The translations under genes were made by a program, and so were the position numbers. Below, one piece after another: positions 1 through 8,213 of a stretch of DNA of 64,000 bases. Positions within the stretch are counted from its first letter, which is position 1. Each line of letters starts with the position of its first letter. The notes under the pieces are model-generated. The model was not told the origin of the DNA. It did not search any database and saw only the letters and a program-made list of their open reading frames with translations. The stretch is taken from NCBI GenBank assembly GCA_017549805.1, contig JAFYNJ010000006.1, positions 1 to 64,000 on the forward strand, read 5' to 3'. The DNA is from Bacteroidales bacterium (GTDB lineage Bacteria > Bacteroidota > Bacteroidia > Bacteroidales > F082).

Positions 1-86
<86 letters not shown>

Positions 87-93
87 CCTACGA

Positions 94-125
94 GAAAGCC
101 CTCCGCCAACGGCGAGAGGGCTTTC
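94..125 (+). terminator. rRNA operon terminator hairpin
   Basis: Perfect 10-bp stem GAAAGCCCTC / GAGGGCTTTC, extended by CGCC/GGCG around an AAC loop, directly after the 5S gene and followed by TTCGTTTAG. It is a typical intrinsic terminator for the rRNA operon. It also faces the 3' end of the minus-strand helicase gene. Confidence 0.85.
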
Positions 126-128
126 TTC

Positions 129-190
129 GTTTAGAGTTGAGGGTTTAGAGTTGAGAGGTGCTTGCCTTTCACCTTTCACCTCTCACCTTT
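129..190. repeat. Heptamer repeat array over the helicase stop codon
   Basis: Two copies of a 14-bp unit GTTTAGAGTTGAGG (129-142 and 143-156, the last base varying) are followed by 7-bp units CCTTTCA, CCTTTCA, CCTCTCA and CCTTTAA (165-191). On the coding (minus) strand of the helicase the 7-bp units read GGTGAGA/GGTGAAA, and its stop codon TGA (178-176) lies inside one unit. Similar heptamers occur at 32117-32150 and 49361-49434. Confidence 0.75.
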
Positions 191-1597
191 AAAGAATTCT
201 TCCTTGAAATTGACAAAGTAAAGTTGCTCCTGCGCGCGTGTCACCGCCGTGTAAAGCCATCGCAAGTCTTCCTTTTCCATTTCATCCTTCAAATTCAACG
301 ATGAATCCACAAACACATTCTTCCATTGGCCGCCTTGGGTCTTATGGCAGGTCAACGCGTATGCGAACTTCACCTGCATGGCATTGAACCACGGATTCTG
401 CTTCATGGCCTTGTAACGCTCGCGACGGTTGGGAATGTCCATATAGTCGGCTTCGATGGCTTGCCGTAACCGTGTGCTCTCCTCTTCTGTCAACGACGCA
501 CTGTTGCTGTTCAGGGTATCCAAAATGATCTTGACATCCAAATTGGGAGCATCTGGATAATCGGGGAAAGCCAATTCTACATCGGCAAATCGGAATCCAT
601 ACATTTCCTCGTAATGGGCGATTTTCAGAATTTCTGCCATATCGCCATTGGCGATGAAACTGATTTTCTGGTTGCCATCGGCCCAAAAATAGTTGTTCTT
701 CACAATCATCAATTTGTCGCCCGTGGCAATCTCCCCATCGATATTCAAGATACGGCTTCGAATGGCTTGGTTAAATAGGTTGGCGCGCTTGTTCGACTTG
801 CAGACGATGACGGAATCGTTGTTGTGCTCGGCATCGAAGGCATGGTGTAATAGCTCCTCGAAAGCCTCAGGATCGATGCGATGGGTGTCGTTGAAATGAA
901 GGTCGAAAAGGGGCAATGGATACTGCATGAGGTCTTCCAACAGCATTTCCCTTAGATGGGTGGCATTGCTTAAGATGCCCGACTGCAAGGCTTGGCGTTT
1001 CACCTCGGTGAGTTCAAACGAGGCGATGGTCAGCGGAAACTGGCTTTGAAGATAGTCGATGTCGAGAGCGGGACTTTTCTCGTTGCCCACGGGAGGCAAC
1101 TGTGCCGTGTCGCCAATTAACAACAAACGGCAGTTCTCGCCGCTGAAGATATATTCCAGCAGGTCGTCAAGGAGACTTCTTGTGCCAAACTCCTTTTCCT
1201 CGCCAATCATGGAGGCTTCGTCAACAATGAATAGCGTGTTTTTATGCTTGTTTTGGCCCCTTACCATCCTCAGACTGCCGTCGGGGAAGGCCTGTACTTG
1301 ATAGATTTTCTTGTGGATGGTGGAGGCGTAACGATGTGTATAACCGCCCAACACCTTGGCAGCCCGACCCGTCGGTGCCATCAGCACATAGTCCATTCCG
1401 ATCTCGGGAAGGGTCTTCACCAGCGTGGTTACCAAGGTGGTCTTTCCAGTGCCGGCATAGCCGCGAAGAATGTAGGTTGGATGTTGTTTTTGCGAAAGAA
1501 GGAAAGCAGCCAGATGCTTCAACACCGTAGCTTGGCCTGTGGTGGGTGTTAGGCCGAAGGAATCCAACAGCCGCGCAAACAGTTCTTCTCTGCTCAT
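176..1597 (-). CDS. RecD2/UvrD-like ATP-dependent DNA helicase
   Basis: Superfamily 1 helicase of 473 aa. The Walker A motif GYAGTGKTT is at residues 46-54, followed by the Walker B motif FIVDEASM and the motif III element GDTAQLPPVG. The C-terminal UvrD_C_2 segment includes ALTCHKTQGGQW and LYTAVTRAQEQLYFV. This architecture matches the short RecD-like exodeoxyribonuclease V alpha family common in Bacteroidota, which unwinds DNA with ATP; the precise repair role is unknown. It is the last gene of the exbB-to-helicase operon, starting 3 bases after tamL. Its last residues (FKGER) are encoded by a heptamer repeat that also supplies the stop codon. Confidence 0.88.
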   Translation of the reverse strand: MSREELFARLLDSFGLTPTTGQATVLKHLAAFLLSQKQHPTYILRGYAGTGKTTLVTTLVKTLPEIGMDYVLMAPTGRAAKVLGGYTHRYASTIHKKIYQVQAFPDGSLRMVRGQNKHKNTLFIVDEASMIGEEKEFGTRSLLDDLLEYIFSGENCRLLLIGDTAQLPPVGNEKSPALDIDYLQSQFPLTIASFELTEVKRQALQSGILSNATHLREMLLEDLMQYPLPLFDLHFNDTHRIDPEAFEELLHHAFDAEHNNDSVIVCKSNKRANLFNQAIRSRILNIDGEIATGDKLMIVKNNYFWADGNQKISFIANGDMAEILKIAHYEEMYGFRFADVELAFPDYPDAPNLDVKIILDTLNSNSASLTEEESTRLRQAIEADYMDIPNRRERYKAMKQNPWFNAMQVKFAYALTCHKTQGGQWKNVFVDSSLNLKDEMEKEDLRWLYTAVTRAQEQLYFVNFKEEFFKGER

Positions 1598-1600
1598 GGC

Positions 1601-3934
1601 TTAGAACGGGTATCCGATGTTAAACACCAAATGTAGGTCGTCTAAATCCAAGTCGCTGTTCCATAGCCAATGTCTTCCCATCGCATCGGGATAAGGATTT
1701 CTGATGGGCTTGGCCATGTCCAGTCGGAGGATGACCATCTTGAGGTCGAAACGGACGCCAATACCGGCATCCACAGCCAACTGGTCGTAGAAGGTATTGA
1801 AATGGAACTCACCGTTGGGAAGCAAGTCATTGGCATGGTAATTCCAAATGTTGCCGGCATCCACGAAAAGGGCTCCTTTGACCGAATTACGAATGGGGAA
1901 ACGAAGCTCGGCATTGCATTCCAGCTGGATGTCGCCGATGCGTTCGACATTGGCATTGGTGGTAGTGGGATCGTAGGCGCCAGGCCCCAGCGTCCTGTAA
2001 TCCCAGCCCCTCATGCCCATGGAGCCACCTGAGTAGAAACTGCGCTCAAAAGGCATGTCGTAAGAGTTGCCGTAGGGCATACCCAAACCGACCAATTCCC
2101 TACAAACAAACCAGGTTTCTTCGCCAAGTTTAAAGTATTGCCTGAAATCCACATCCGCACGGAGGAACTGTGCATAGCGGATGCCGAACAGCTCATGGTG
2201 GTCGTCCTGCTCCGTGATCAGACGGGTGCCGTTGAAAAGCGACAGGAGTCCGCCACTCGACTCAAGGTTGGCCCTGACATAGATGTAGTTTTTCGATCTG
2301 TTGTAAGTCTGGGTATTGTAAATCACCGAATAGCGGCCACCAAACACAAAGTGACTGGTGTATTGGTCCTTGATGCGTTGGTTGTTCTCTTGGTCGAGGA
2401 TGGCCTGGAACTCGGGAATGGGATTGACCTTCACGAAGTTGAGGTAGAACGGTGTCAAGATGAATTGGAGACGTTGGTTCGATTTCCAGTCGTAGCCGAA
2501 CGATCCCATGGTCATGTAACGTGAATAAGCATAACGAACTTGGGCGCTGCTACCCACAGAAAGGGTGGTCTTGGGCTGGTAGTCGATGGCAAATGATTTC
2601 AAAGGGATAGGGCTCAGGAACTTCGGGAAGTTGAGGCTGGAATTGAAGATTAGTTCTCCAGTGTTGAAGACGCTGGATTCATCGCTGACACCTCCCAAAT
2701 CGATGATTTCCTGGGCTTCCAGGCCGCCCTTGACACTGACGGTCAGTACTTCGGCACCCTTGAAAAGATTCTTGTTTGTGTAGGTGACGCTGCCGCTGAT
2801 GCCAAGGTCGCCCCCCGAATTGGTTGCTTCCGTCTGCAATTTAATGGAATGTACATCGGAACGCCGTAATAGGATGTTGCAATTGAGTAGGTTTAGCGAA
2901 TCGTTCGGAACGCTGTCGAACTCAATGCTGGAGTTGGAAAACACCTTGAGGCTTGAAAGGGCATTATAGGTTAGCTCCACCTGTTTTTGTCGATAGGGCC
3001 TGTCTTTAAAGACTTGTATGACCTGCTTGAAGGTGCTTGGCCGGATGCGTGGCTTCTCATGGAAATAGAAATTCAGGGTGTTGGGAATGTTTCTAAATCC
3101 TGTGGAATAGGTGATGGTCGCCGAATCTGTCGGGGGAATGGTTGCCAGCATGGGCATGTAGTTGGGATAGATGCTGATCTTGTTGATCGTGTAGCGTTTA
3201 TGCGGATGCTTGGCTCCGGTGTTGCGATCCTTGGCGTTGTCAATCTTCATCGTGATCTCCAAAGTGTGGTTGTTGTAACTGCTGTCAACCTCAAAGGAGA
3301 TGTAATCGCGTGTAAAGTAATAGTAACCCGTGTTGCGAAGGAAATCCGTAATCATGACCCGTTGCTCATCAAGAGTATAGGCATTGTAGATGTCGCCAAC
3401 CTTGGCTGGGAAACGTTTTTCAAGTCGCATGACGGAACGCATCAGGGCCGTGTCCTCAATCTGATAGTTGATCTGGTTGATGCGATAGGGCGTTGACGGT
3501 TTGATGGTGTAGGTTGCGTATGCCTTGTGTCTCTTGAACTTCACCGTATTGGTGACCTTGGAGTGGAAATAGCCACGGTTGTCGAGGTATTGCTCGATTT
3601 GGCGTGCGGAATTGCGAGCGGCTGCTGCATCGTAATACTCGGGTTCCTTGGCGAGGTTCTCGTTCACCCAGCGCCAGAACTTGCTGTCTGTCTTTTTCTC
3701 GGTGTAATAATAAAGCCAGGTGGGGAACTTGGTGGGGAAGCTGACCTTATGGGTGCCTTGGGTAATGTATGGTGTGACGTCGGATTTCTTGAACTCTACC
3801 TTTTTGTCCTCAATCTTAACCTTGTTCTCATGCAGAAAATGCTGCCCTTCGGGCATCAAATGTCCTATGCGGCATGACGGGAGCAGGACGACTGACAGAC
3901 AAAAAAGGATAATATGGAGTACGCGTTTTCTCAT
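1601..3934 (-). CDS. tamL: TamL, lipidated TamA/BamA-family outer-membrane assembly protein
   Basis: Omp85-superfamily protein of 777 aa. It has a lipoprotein signal peptide with lipobox LLPSC (Cys21), POTRA-like segments in roughly residues 25-380 (for example YLDNRGYFHSKV and FLRNTGYYYF), and a C-terminal 16-strand barrel of the surface-antigen type. The barrel shows the GGSMGMRGWDYRTLGPG lid-loop motif (VRGF/Y equivalent) and ends in FNIGYPF, with the terminal Phe expected for such barrels. Lipidation distinguishes TamL of Bacteroidota from TamA. It should sit in the outer membrane and help insert or export surface proteins. Its start codon overlaps the folC stop by one base (TGATG), implying translational coupling. 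No tamB is visible beside it. Confidence 0.88.
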   Translation of the reverse strand: MRKRVLHIILFCLSVVLLPSCRIGHLMPEGQHFLHENKVKIEDKKVEFKKSDVTPYITQGTHKVSFPTKFPTWLYYYTEKKTDSKFWRWVNENLAKEPEYYDAAAARNSARQIEQYLDNRGYFHSKVTNTVKFKRHKAYATYTIKPSTPYRINQINYQIEDTALMRSVMRLEKRFPAKVGDIYNAYTLDEQRVMITDFLRNTGYYYFTRDYISFEVDSSYNNHTLEITMKIDNAKDRNTGAKHPHKRYTINKISIYPNYMPMLATIPPTDSATITYSTGFRNIPNTLNFYFHEKPRIRPSTFKQVIQVFKDRPYRQKQVELTYNALSSLKVFSNSSIEFDSVPNDSLNLLNCNILLRRSDVHSIKLQTEATNSGGDLGISGSVTYTNKNLFKGAEVLTVSVKGGLEAQEIIDLGGVSDESSVFNTGELIFNSSLNFPKFLSPIPLKSFAIDYQPKTTLSVGSSAQVRYAYSRYMTMGSFGYDWKSNQRLQFILTPFYLNFVKVNPIPEFQAILDQENNQRIKDQYTSHFVFGGRYSVIYNTQTYNRSKNYIYVRANLESSGGLLSLFNGTRLITEQDDHHELFGIRYAQFLRADVDFRQYFKLGEETWFVCRELVGLGMPYGNSYDMPFERSFYSGGSMGMRGWDYRTLGPGAYDPTTTNANVERIGDIQLECNAELRFPIRNSVKGALFVDAGNIWNYHANDLLPNGEFHFNTFYDQLAVDAGIGVRFDLKMVILRLDMAKPIRNPYPDAMGRHWLWNSDLDLDDLHLVFNIGYPF

Positions 3935-5220
3935 CAGACAACCTCGGCAACAATAAAATTCGAACCGCCAACAAAAACGACATCATCGATATAGGCAGCA
4001 TTGATTGCAGATTGATAGGCGTCGCGCACTGATTCATAGACCTTGCCTCTTAGGCCAAGTTCGAAAGCCTTTTCCGCCAGGATGTTGGCGTCGAGACCGC
4101 GTGGAATGTCGGCCTTGCAGAAATAATACTCGCAACTGTGGGGCAGCAACTGAAGCACATGGTCAATGTCCTTGTCGTTGACCATGCCGATGACGAAATG
4201 CAGTTTGTTGTAGGACATCTCGGCCAGCTGTGAGATTACCTCGCGGATGCCATCAACATTGTGCCCTGTGTCGGCGATGGTCAGGGGGTCGTTGTTCAAG
4301 ATTTGCCAACGTCCCATGAGGTGGGTGTTGCGGATTACATTGGCGATGCCGTCGCGAAGATGGTCGTCCGTAAGTTGGAACCTCTCGCGAAGCAGGTCGG
4401 CAGCACACATCACAGTGGTCAGGTTTTTCTTCTGGTAGTTGCCCATCAGTGGAATCTCACAAGCTTCCAGATACAGGTCGTTGTTTTTCCAGATGTCATA
4501 CTCCTGCTTGTATAGTGACTCAATGTGAATCTTGTCGCAGTCGAAGATTTGGTCGGCAAAATAGATGGGACTGTGGCACTCAGCGGCCTTGTTTTCAAAC
4601 ACTTGATGCGTTTCTGACTGGGTTTCACCAATCACCACAGGAATGCCTTCCTTGATAATGCCGGCTTTCTCGCCGGCAATCTTCTCCAAGGTATCGCCCA
4701 AAAACTGCACATGGTCGAGTCCAATATTGGTGATGACGCTAAGTTCGGGCGTGATGAGGTTGGTGGAGTCGAGCCGACCGCCCATGCCCACTTCCACGAT
4801 GGCGATATCGACCTGCTCATTGCTAAAGTAGTCGAACGCCATGCCAACGGTCATCTCAAAAAAGGAGAGTTCCATCTTTTCGAACGACTCTTGATATTTG
4901 GCGATGAAGTCAACGACTTGTTCTTCCGGAATCATCTCGCCGTTGATACGGATGCGTTCCCTAAAGTCGCGTAAGTGGGGCGAAGTGTAAAGGCCTGTTT
5001 TGTATCCCGCTTCCTGGAAGATGGATGCCAGCATGTGGGAACAGGATCCCTTGCCGTTGGTGCCGGCCACATGTACCGATTTAAAGTTGTTTTGAGGATT
5101 GCCCAGCATATTGAGCAAAGCGATGGTGTTGTTTAAATCGGCCTTGTATGCAGCAGCTCCGATACGTTGGTACATCGGCAGCTGTTTGTACATCCATTCG
5201 AGGGTATCGGTGTAATTCAT
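3934..5220 (-). CDS. folC: Bifunctional folylpolyglutamate synthase / dihydrofolate synthase
   Basis: Mur-ligase-family enzyme of 428 aa that adds glutamate to dihydropteroate or folates with ATP in the cytoplasm. The P-loop GTNGKGS is at residues 53-59, followed by the family signature YTSPHLRDFRERI. The central IVEVGMGGRLDSTN and TNIGLDHVQFLG motifs and the C-terminal ligase domain (ADTGHNVDGI) are present. Length is normal for FolC. It lies 6 bases after tonB and overlaps tamL, so this housekeeping enzyme is co-transcribed with envelope-energising and outer-membrane assembly genes. Confidence 0.93.
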   Translation of the reverse strand: MNYTDTLEWMYKQLPMYQRIGAAAYKADLNNTIALLNMLGNPQNNFKSVHVAGTNGKGSCSHMLASIFQEAGYKTGLYTSPHLRDFRERIRINGEMIPEEQVVDFIAKYQESFEKMELSFFEMTVGMAFDYFSNEQVDIAIVEVGMGGRLDSTNLITPELSVITNIGLDHVQFLGDTLEKIAGEKAGIIKEGIPVVIGETQSETHQVFENKAAECHSPIYFADQIFDCDKIHIESLYKQEYDIWKNNDLYLEACEIPLMGNYQKKNLTTVMCAADLLRERFQLTDDHLRDGIANVIRNTHLMGRWQILNNDPLTIADTGHNVDGIREVISQLAEMSYNKLHFVIGMVNDKDIDHVLQLLPHSCEYYFCKADIPRGLDANILAEKAFELGLRGKVYESVRDAYQSAINAAYIDDVVFVGGSNFIVAEVV

Positions 5221-5226
5221 AGGCGA

Positions 5227-6021
5227 TTATCGGTTTTGAACGAAAGTATAGGTGATCGTTCCCTTTTGTTCTTCAGGTGCGGTGGGGTCGGGGATGAATT
5301 TTGAGCGTCTTGCGGCTTCCATGGCGGTTCTGCGCATCTCGCTGTTGGTAATGTCAGTTCCTTTGCCAATGGCAGTCCTGATGACGTTGCCCTCACGGTC
5401 CACCCAAATCTCCACTACAATGTGTCCTTCTTCGGGGAAATCCTTCGGGGGGCGTTGCAGGGTCTTGGCACCACGGCCTCCTAGGTCATAGCCTGGACCG
5501 TTTCCCTTGCCGCCTTGTCCGTCGTATTTCTTCACGCCTGCCAATCCATTGGGATTGCCTTGGTCGCCAGGCTGTCCAGTGATGCCTTCGGAACCGCCGT
5601 CCTGAGCCTTGTCTTTGCCTTTGAACAAAGCTTTTGGGTTGACGGTCTGCTGAGGCGTCTCCACGGGCTCTTCTGGTTTCTCTTTGGGTTTCACCTGCTG
5701 TTCCTTCTTGGGTTCTTTCTCTTTCTCCTTTTGGATAGAAGGTGCCTCTTCGGTGTCTTGTGTTACAATCTCATCCTTGCTCTTCGAAGTTTCATCCTCT
5801 TGAGGCTTGGGTGGAGTAGATTGCTCGGGTATGGCGGGTTGTTCGGGCTGCACTTGACCCATGCCTTGGTTGTACAAGCCCAAGTCAACTTCCACACCTT
5901 CCTCTCCAGGGAGTGGCAGTGGGGTGCGGAATGCCATCAAGAAGAGCACCAGCAGGACCAGGGCGTGGACCACGATGGTGCCGACAGCGGCGATGGTTTT
6001 ATCTTTTTTAGGATTGCTCAT
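5227..6021 (-). CDS. tonB: TonB-family energy transducer
   Basis: Protein of 264 aa with one N-terminal membrane helix (about residues 8-30) and a long Pro/Lys/Glu-rich periplasmic spacer (about 55-125). A Gly-rich stretch (about 140-185) and a C-terminal TonB-like domain (about 195-264) follow, including EIWVDREGNVI and TAMEAARRSKFIPDP. It should transmit ion-motive force from ExbBD to outer-membrane receptors. The start overlaps the exbD stop by 4 bases (ATGA), which fixes both reading frames and supports an ExbB-ExbD-TonB unit. A TolA-like role is possible given the charged spacer, but no tolB or pal is adjacent. Confidence 0.88.
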   Translation of the reverse strand: MSNPKKDKTIAAVGTIVVHALVLLVLFLMAFRTPLPLPGEEGVEVDLGLYNQGMGQVQPEQPAIPEQSTPPKPQEDETSKSKDEIVTQDTEEAPSIQKEKEKEPKKEQQVKPKEKPEEPVETPQQTVNPKALFKGKDKAQDGGSEGITGQPGDQGNPNGLAGVKKYDGQGGKGNGPGYDLGGRGAKTLQRPPKDFPEEGHIVVEIWVDREGNVIRTAIGKGTDITNSEMRRTAMEAARRSKFIPDPTAPEEQKGTITYTFVQNR

Positions 6022-6431
6022 TTCTTGGGTGAAGTGGCCAAAATGACCTTGTGGTTCTGTTCTGTGGCGTTGTTGATGTCGTTGACGGCGTCAATTACAT
6101 TGACGACGTATTGAACGGGTACCGATTTGTCGGAACGGAGTACGATGGTCGCGTCACTTTGCCCGTTGATCTTGGCGCTGATGATGCCGGCCAACTCATC
6201 GTCGGTGACAGGAGTCTCATCCACATAATACTGGAAGTATTCGTTGATATAGACGGTGACGGTTTGTTTGGCCATGGTCTTGCTGCTGCTTGATGGAAGC
6301 AGCAACTTGATGGCATTTGGAGCCACCAGCGTGGAGGTCAGCATAAAGAAGATCAACAGCAGGAACACCAAATCCGACATGGACGAGGAGTTGAAGCTGA
6401 CGCCGATCTTGTTTCTTGTCTTGATAGCCAT
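6018..6431 (-). CDS. exbD: ExbD/TolR-family biopolymer transport protein
   Basis: Protein of 137 aa with a single N-terminal transmembrane segment. This carries the conserved ion-coupling aspartate (Asp20 in SSMSDLVFLLLIFFM), and a periplasmic ExbD/TolR domain follows (IVLRSDKSVPVQYVVNVIDA). It forms the ion-driven motor with ExbB and TonB. It lies 12 bases after exbB and overlaps tonB by 4 bases. Confidence 0.92.
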   Translation of the reverse strand: MAIKTRNKIGVSFNSSSMSDLVFLLLIFFMLTSTLVAPNAIKLLLPSSSSKTMAKQTVTVYINEYFQYYVDETPVTDDELAGIISAKINGQSDATIVLRSDKSVPVQYVVNVIDAVNDINNATEQNHKVILATSPKK

Positions 6432-6443
6432 AGCGCTAAGGTT

Positions 6444-7079
6444 TTATGCTGGTTCGTTGAGAACATCCATAAACTCGGTGGCCTTGGCTTCAAGAAGGTT
6501 GACGACGTCTTGGATGCGGGCGACAATAATGGTGTAGAACACGTAGGCGATGATGCCGACGATCAAACCGCCCACGGTAGTAACCATGGCCTGATAAATG
6601 CCTGAAGAGAGCAGCTCGATGTCAATGTTGTTGCCGGCCATCGACATATTGTAGAAGGCACGGATCATGCCGACCACGGTGCCAAGGAAACCGATCATCG
6701 GTGAGGCACTGGCAATCATGGAGAGCAGGGTGACACCCTTCTCAAGCTTGCCGACCTCGATGTTGCCCACATTCTCGATGGTGGTGTTGATGTCGCTCAA
6801 TGGACGACCCAGTCGTGAGAGGCCTTTCTCGATCATGCGTGCGATGGGGGAGTTGCTGCCGTGGCAAAGGGCCTTGGCGCTTTCGATCTTACCGTCTTTC
6901 ATGTATTCGCGGATGCGGTCCATGAAGCCGTTGTCGATTTTGGTGGCGCGTTTCACAACGATGTAACGTTCAATGAAAATGTAAACGGCAATGACAGATA
7001 GAACGGCCAGTACGGCCATGATCCAGCCACCTTTCATGGCGAGGTCGAGGATGGAGAGTTTGATTTCTGTTGCTTCCAT
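6444..7079 (-). CDS. exbB: ExbB/TolQ/MotA-family proton channel protein
   Basis: Protein of 211 aa with three predicted membrane segments (about residues 15-35, 115-137 and 163-187). The hallmark ASASPMIGFLGTVVGMI and VTTVGGLIVGIIAY motifs of the ExbB/TolQ channel are present. It is the first gene of the minus-strand operon exbB-exbD-tonB-folC-tamL-helicase. A good Bacteroidota promoter lies at 7119-7151, about 40 bases upstream of the start. Confidence 0.93.
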   Translation of the reverse strand: MEATEIKLSILDLAMKGGWIMAVLAVLSVIAVYIFIERYIVVKRATKIDNGFMDRIREYMKDGKIESAKALCHGSNSPIARMIEKGLSRLGRPLSDINTTIENVGNIEVGKLEKGVTLLSMIASASPMIGFLGTVVGMIRAFYNMSMAGNNIDIELLSSGIYQAMVTTVGGLIVGIIAYVFYTIIVARIQDVVNLLEAKATEFMDVLNEPA

Positions 7080-7118
7080 ATAAATAAGATGATTTTTAAT
7101 TTCAATGAATAGAATTTA

Positions 7119-7151
7119 CAAAGGTAATGATTTTATCATAAACTATACCAA
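7119..7151 (-). promoter_or_regulatory. Promoter of the exbB operon
   Basis: On the minus strand the -7 box TACCTTTG (7126-7119) fits TAnnTTTG exactly. A TTG at 7151-7149, 22 bases upstream, fits the -33 box. The start codon is at 7079. Confidence 0.65.
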
Positions 7152-8213
7152 TTAACTTGTTTTTGGATGCCAAATAAGGCCGCTGCAACTGTCGGTGGGC
7201 GCGCCGGTCACGGAACTGAGCACATTGGCGCGTCCCTCCAACCGTAACAATCCCAAAAGGGCAAAGATGAGGGCTTCCTTGAAGTCCACCGTCATCCTGT
7301 CGGGAACCACCACCTGATGCTTGGTGCGTTGCTGGATGCGTTTGATGAGATAGGCGTTGTGTGCGCCACCGCCGGTGACGAGCATCCTTCCCTTCGGGAG
7401 ATGCTCGATTGCCTTGGCAATCTGCATGGCGATGTGCTCCACACAGGTCGCCATGCCATCGGCGGTACCATAAGGCTCGATCAAAGGCTTTTGATAGGTC
7501 TCGAAAAACTCCCTGCCCAACGATTTCGGCGGCTCCTGACGGAAAAACGCGTTGTCGTTGAGTTGGTTCAACAACTCCTCGTTGACCTTGCCACTGCATG
7601 CCAACAATCCATCTTTGTCGTATGCCATGCCTTCGCGCTGGGCCAGCCAGTTGAGGGCTTGGTTGGCAATGCAGAGGTCGTAGGCGATGCGGAATCCCTC
7701 CACCTCGTAGGAAAGGTTGGCGATGCCGCCGATATTGAGGCAGATGTCATAGTCGCCGAACAGCAACTGGTCGCCGATGGGCACCAAAGGTGCACCTTGA
7801 CCACCTTTCAAAACATCCTCGGTGCGGAAATCGTTGACGGTAAGCAATCCACAGGCATCTGCCAATGCCTGACCGTCGCCAATCTGTAAGGTAAAGTGTT
7901 GTTCGGGCTTGTGAAACACTGTGTGTCCATGCGAAGCCACGAAATCGGGCTTCTCCTCATGCCGTTCAATGAAATCCGAGGCGCATTGTCCAAGATAAGT
8001 GCCATACTCCAAGTCAAGTGGCTTCAGCGCTTCGGGCTGCGACAGGAAAGCATTGGCAAGCCTTTCTTTCCAGACGTCCGGATAAGGCATGGTTTCCGCG
8101 TCAAGGATGCGATAGGAATACTTGCCTGCGTCACTGGTGAAACGCACCAGGGCGAGGTCCAAGCCGTCGAGCGAGCTGCCCGACATGAGTCCTATGGCGG
8201 TGACGGTTTTCAT
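7152..8213 (-). CDS. anmK: Anhydro-N-acetylmuramic acid kinase
   Basis: Sugar kinase of the ASKHA fold, 353 aa. It phosphorylates and opens 1,6-anhydro-MurNAc to MurNAc-6-phosphate in peptidoglycan recycling. Diagnostic motifs are GLMSGSSLDGLDLA (residues 8-21), ASHGHTVFH, CLNIGGIANLSY and VTGGGAHNAYL, with the C-terminal DFKEALIFALLG. Its start overlaps the murF stop by 4 bases, so cell-wall synthesis and cell-wall recycling are translationally coupled here. Confidence 0.95.
   Translation of the reverse strand: MKTVTAIGLMSGSSLDGLDLALVRFTSDAGKYSYRILDAETMPYPDVWKERLANAFLSQPEALKPLDLEYGTYLGQCASDFIERHEEKPDFVASHGHTVFHKPEQHFTLQIGDGQALADACGLLTVNDFRTEDVLKGGQGAPLVPIGDQLLFGDYDICLNIGGIANLSYEVEGFRIAYDLCIANQALNWLAQREGMAYDKDGLLACSGKVNEELLNQLNDNAFFRQEPPKSLGREFFETYQKPLIEPYGTADGMATCVEHIAMQIAKAIEHLPKGRMLVTGGGAHNAYLIKRIQQRTKHQVVVPDRMTVDFKEALIFALLGLLRLEGRANVLSSVTGAPTDSCSGLIWHPKTS

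Noticed and set aside
129-190. Possible CRISPR-like repeat array beside the 5S gene
   Set aside because: Units are 7 or 14 bases in direct tandem with no spacers, and no cas genes are nearby.
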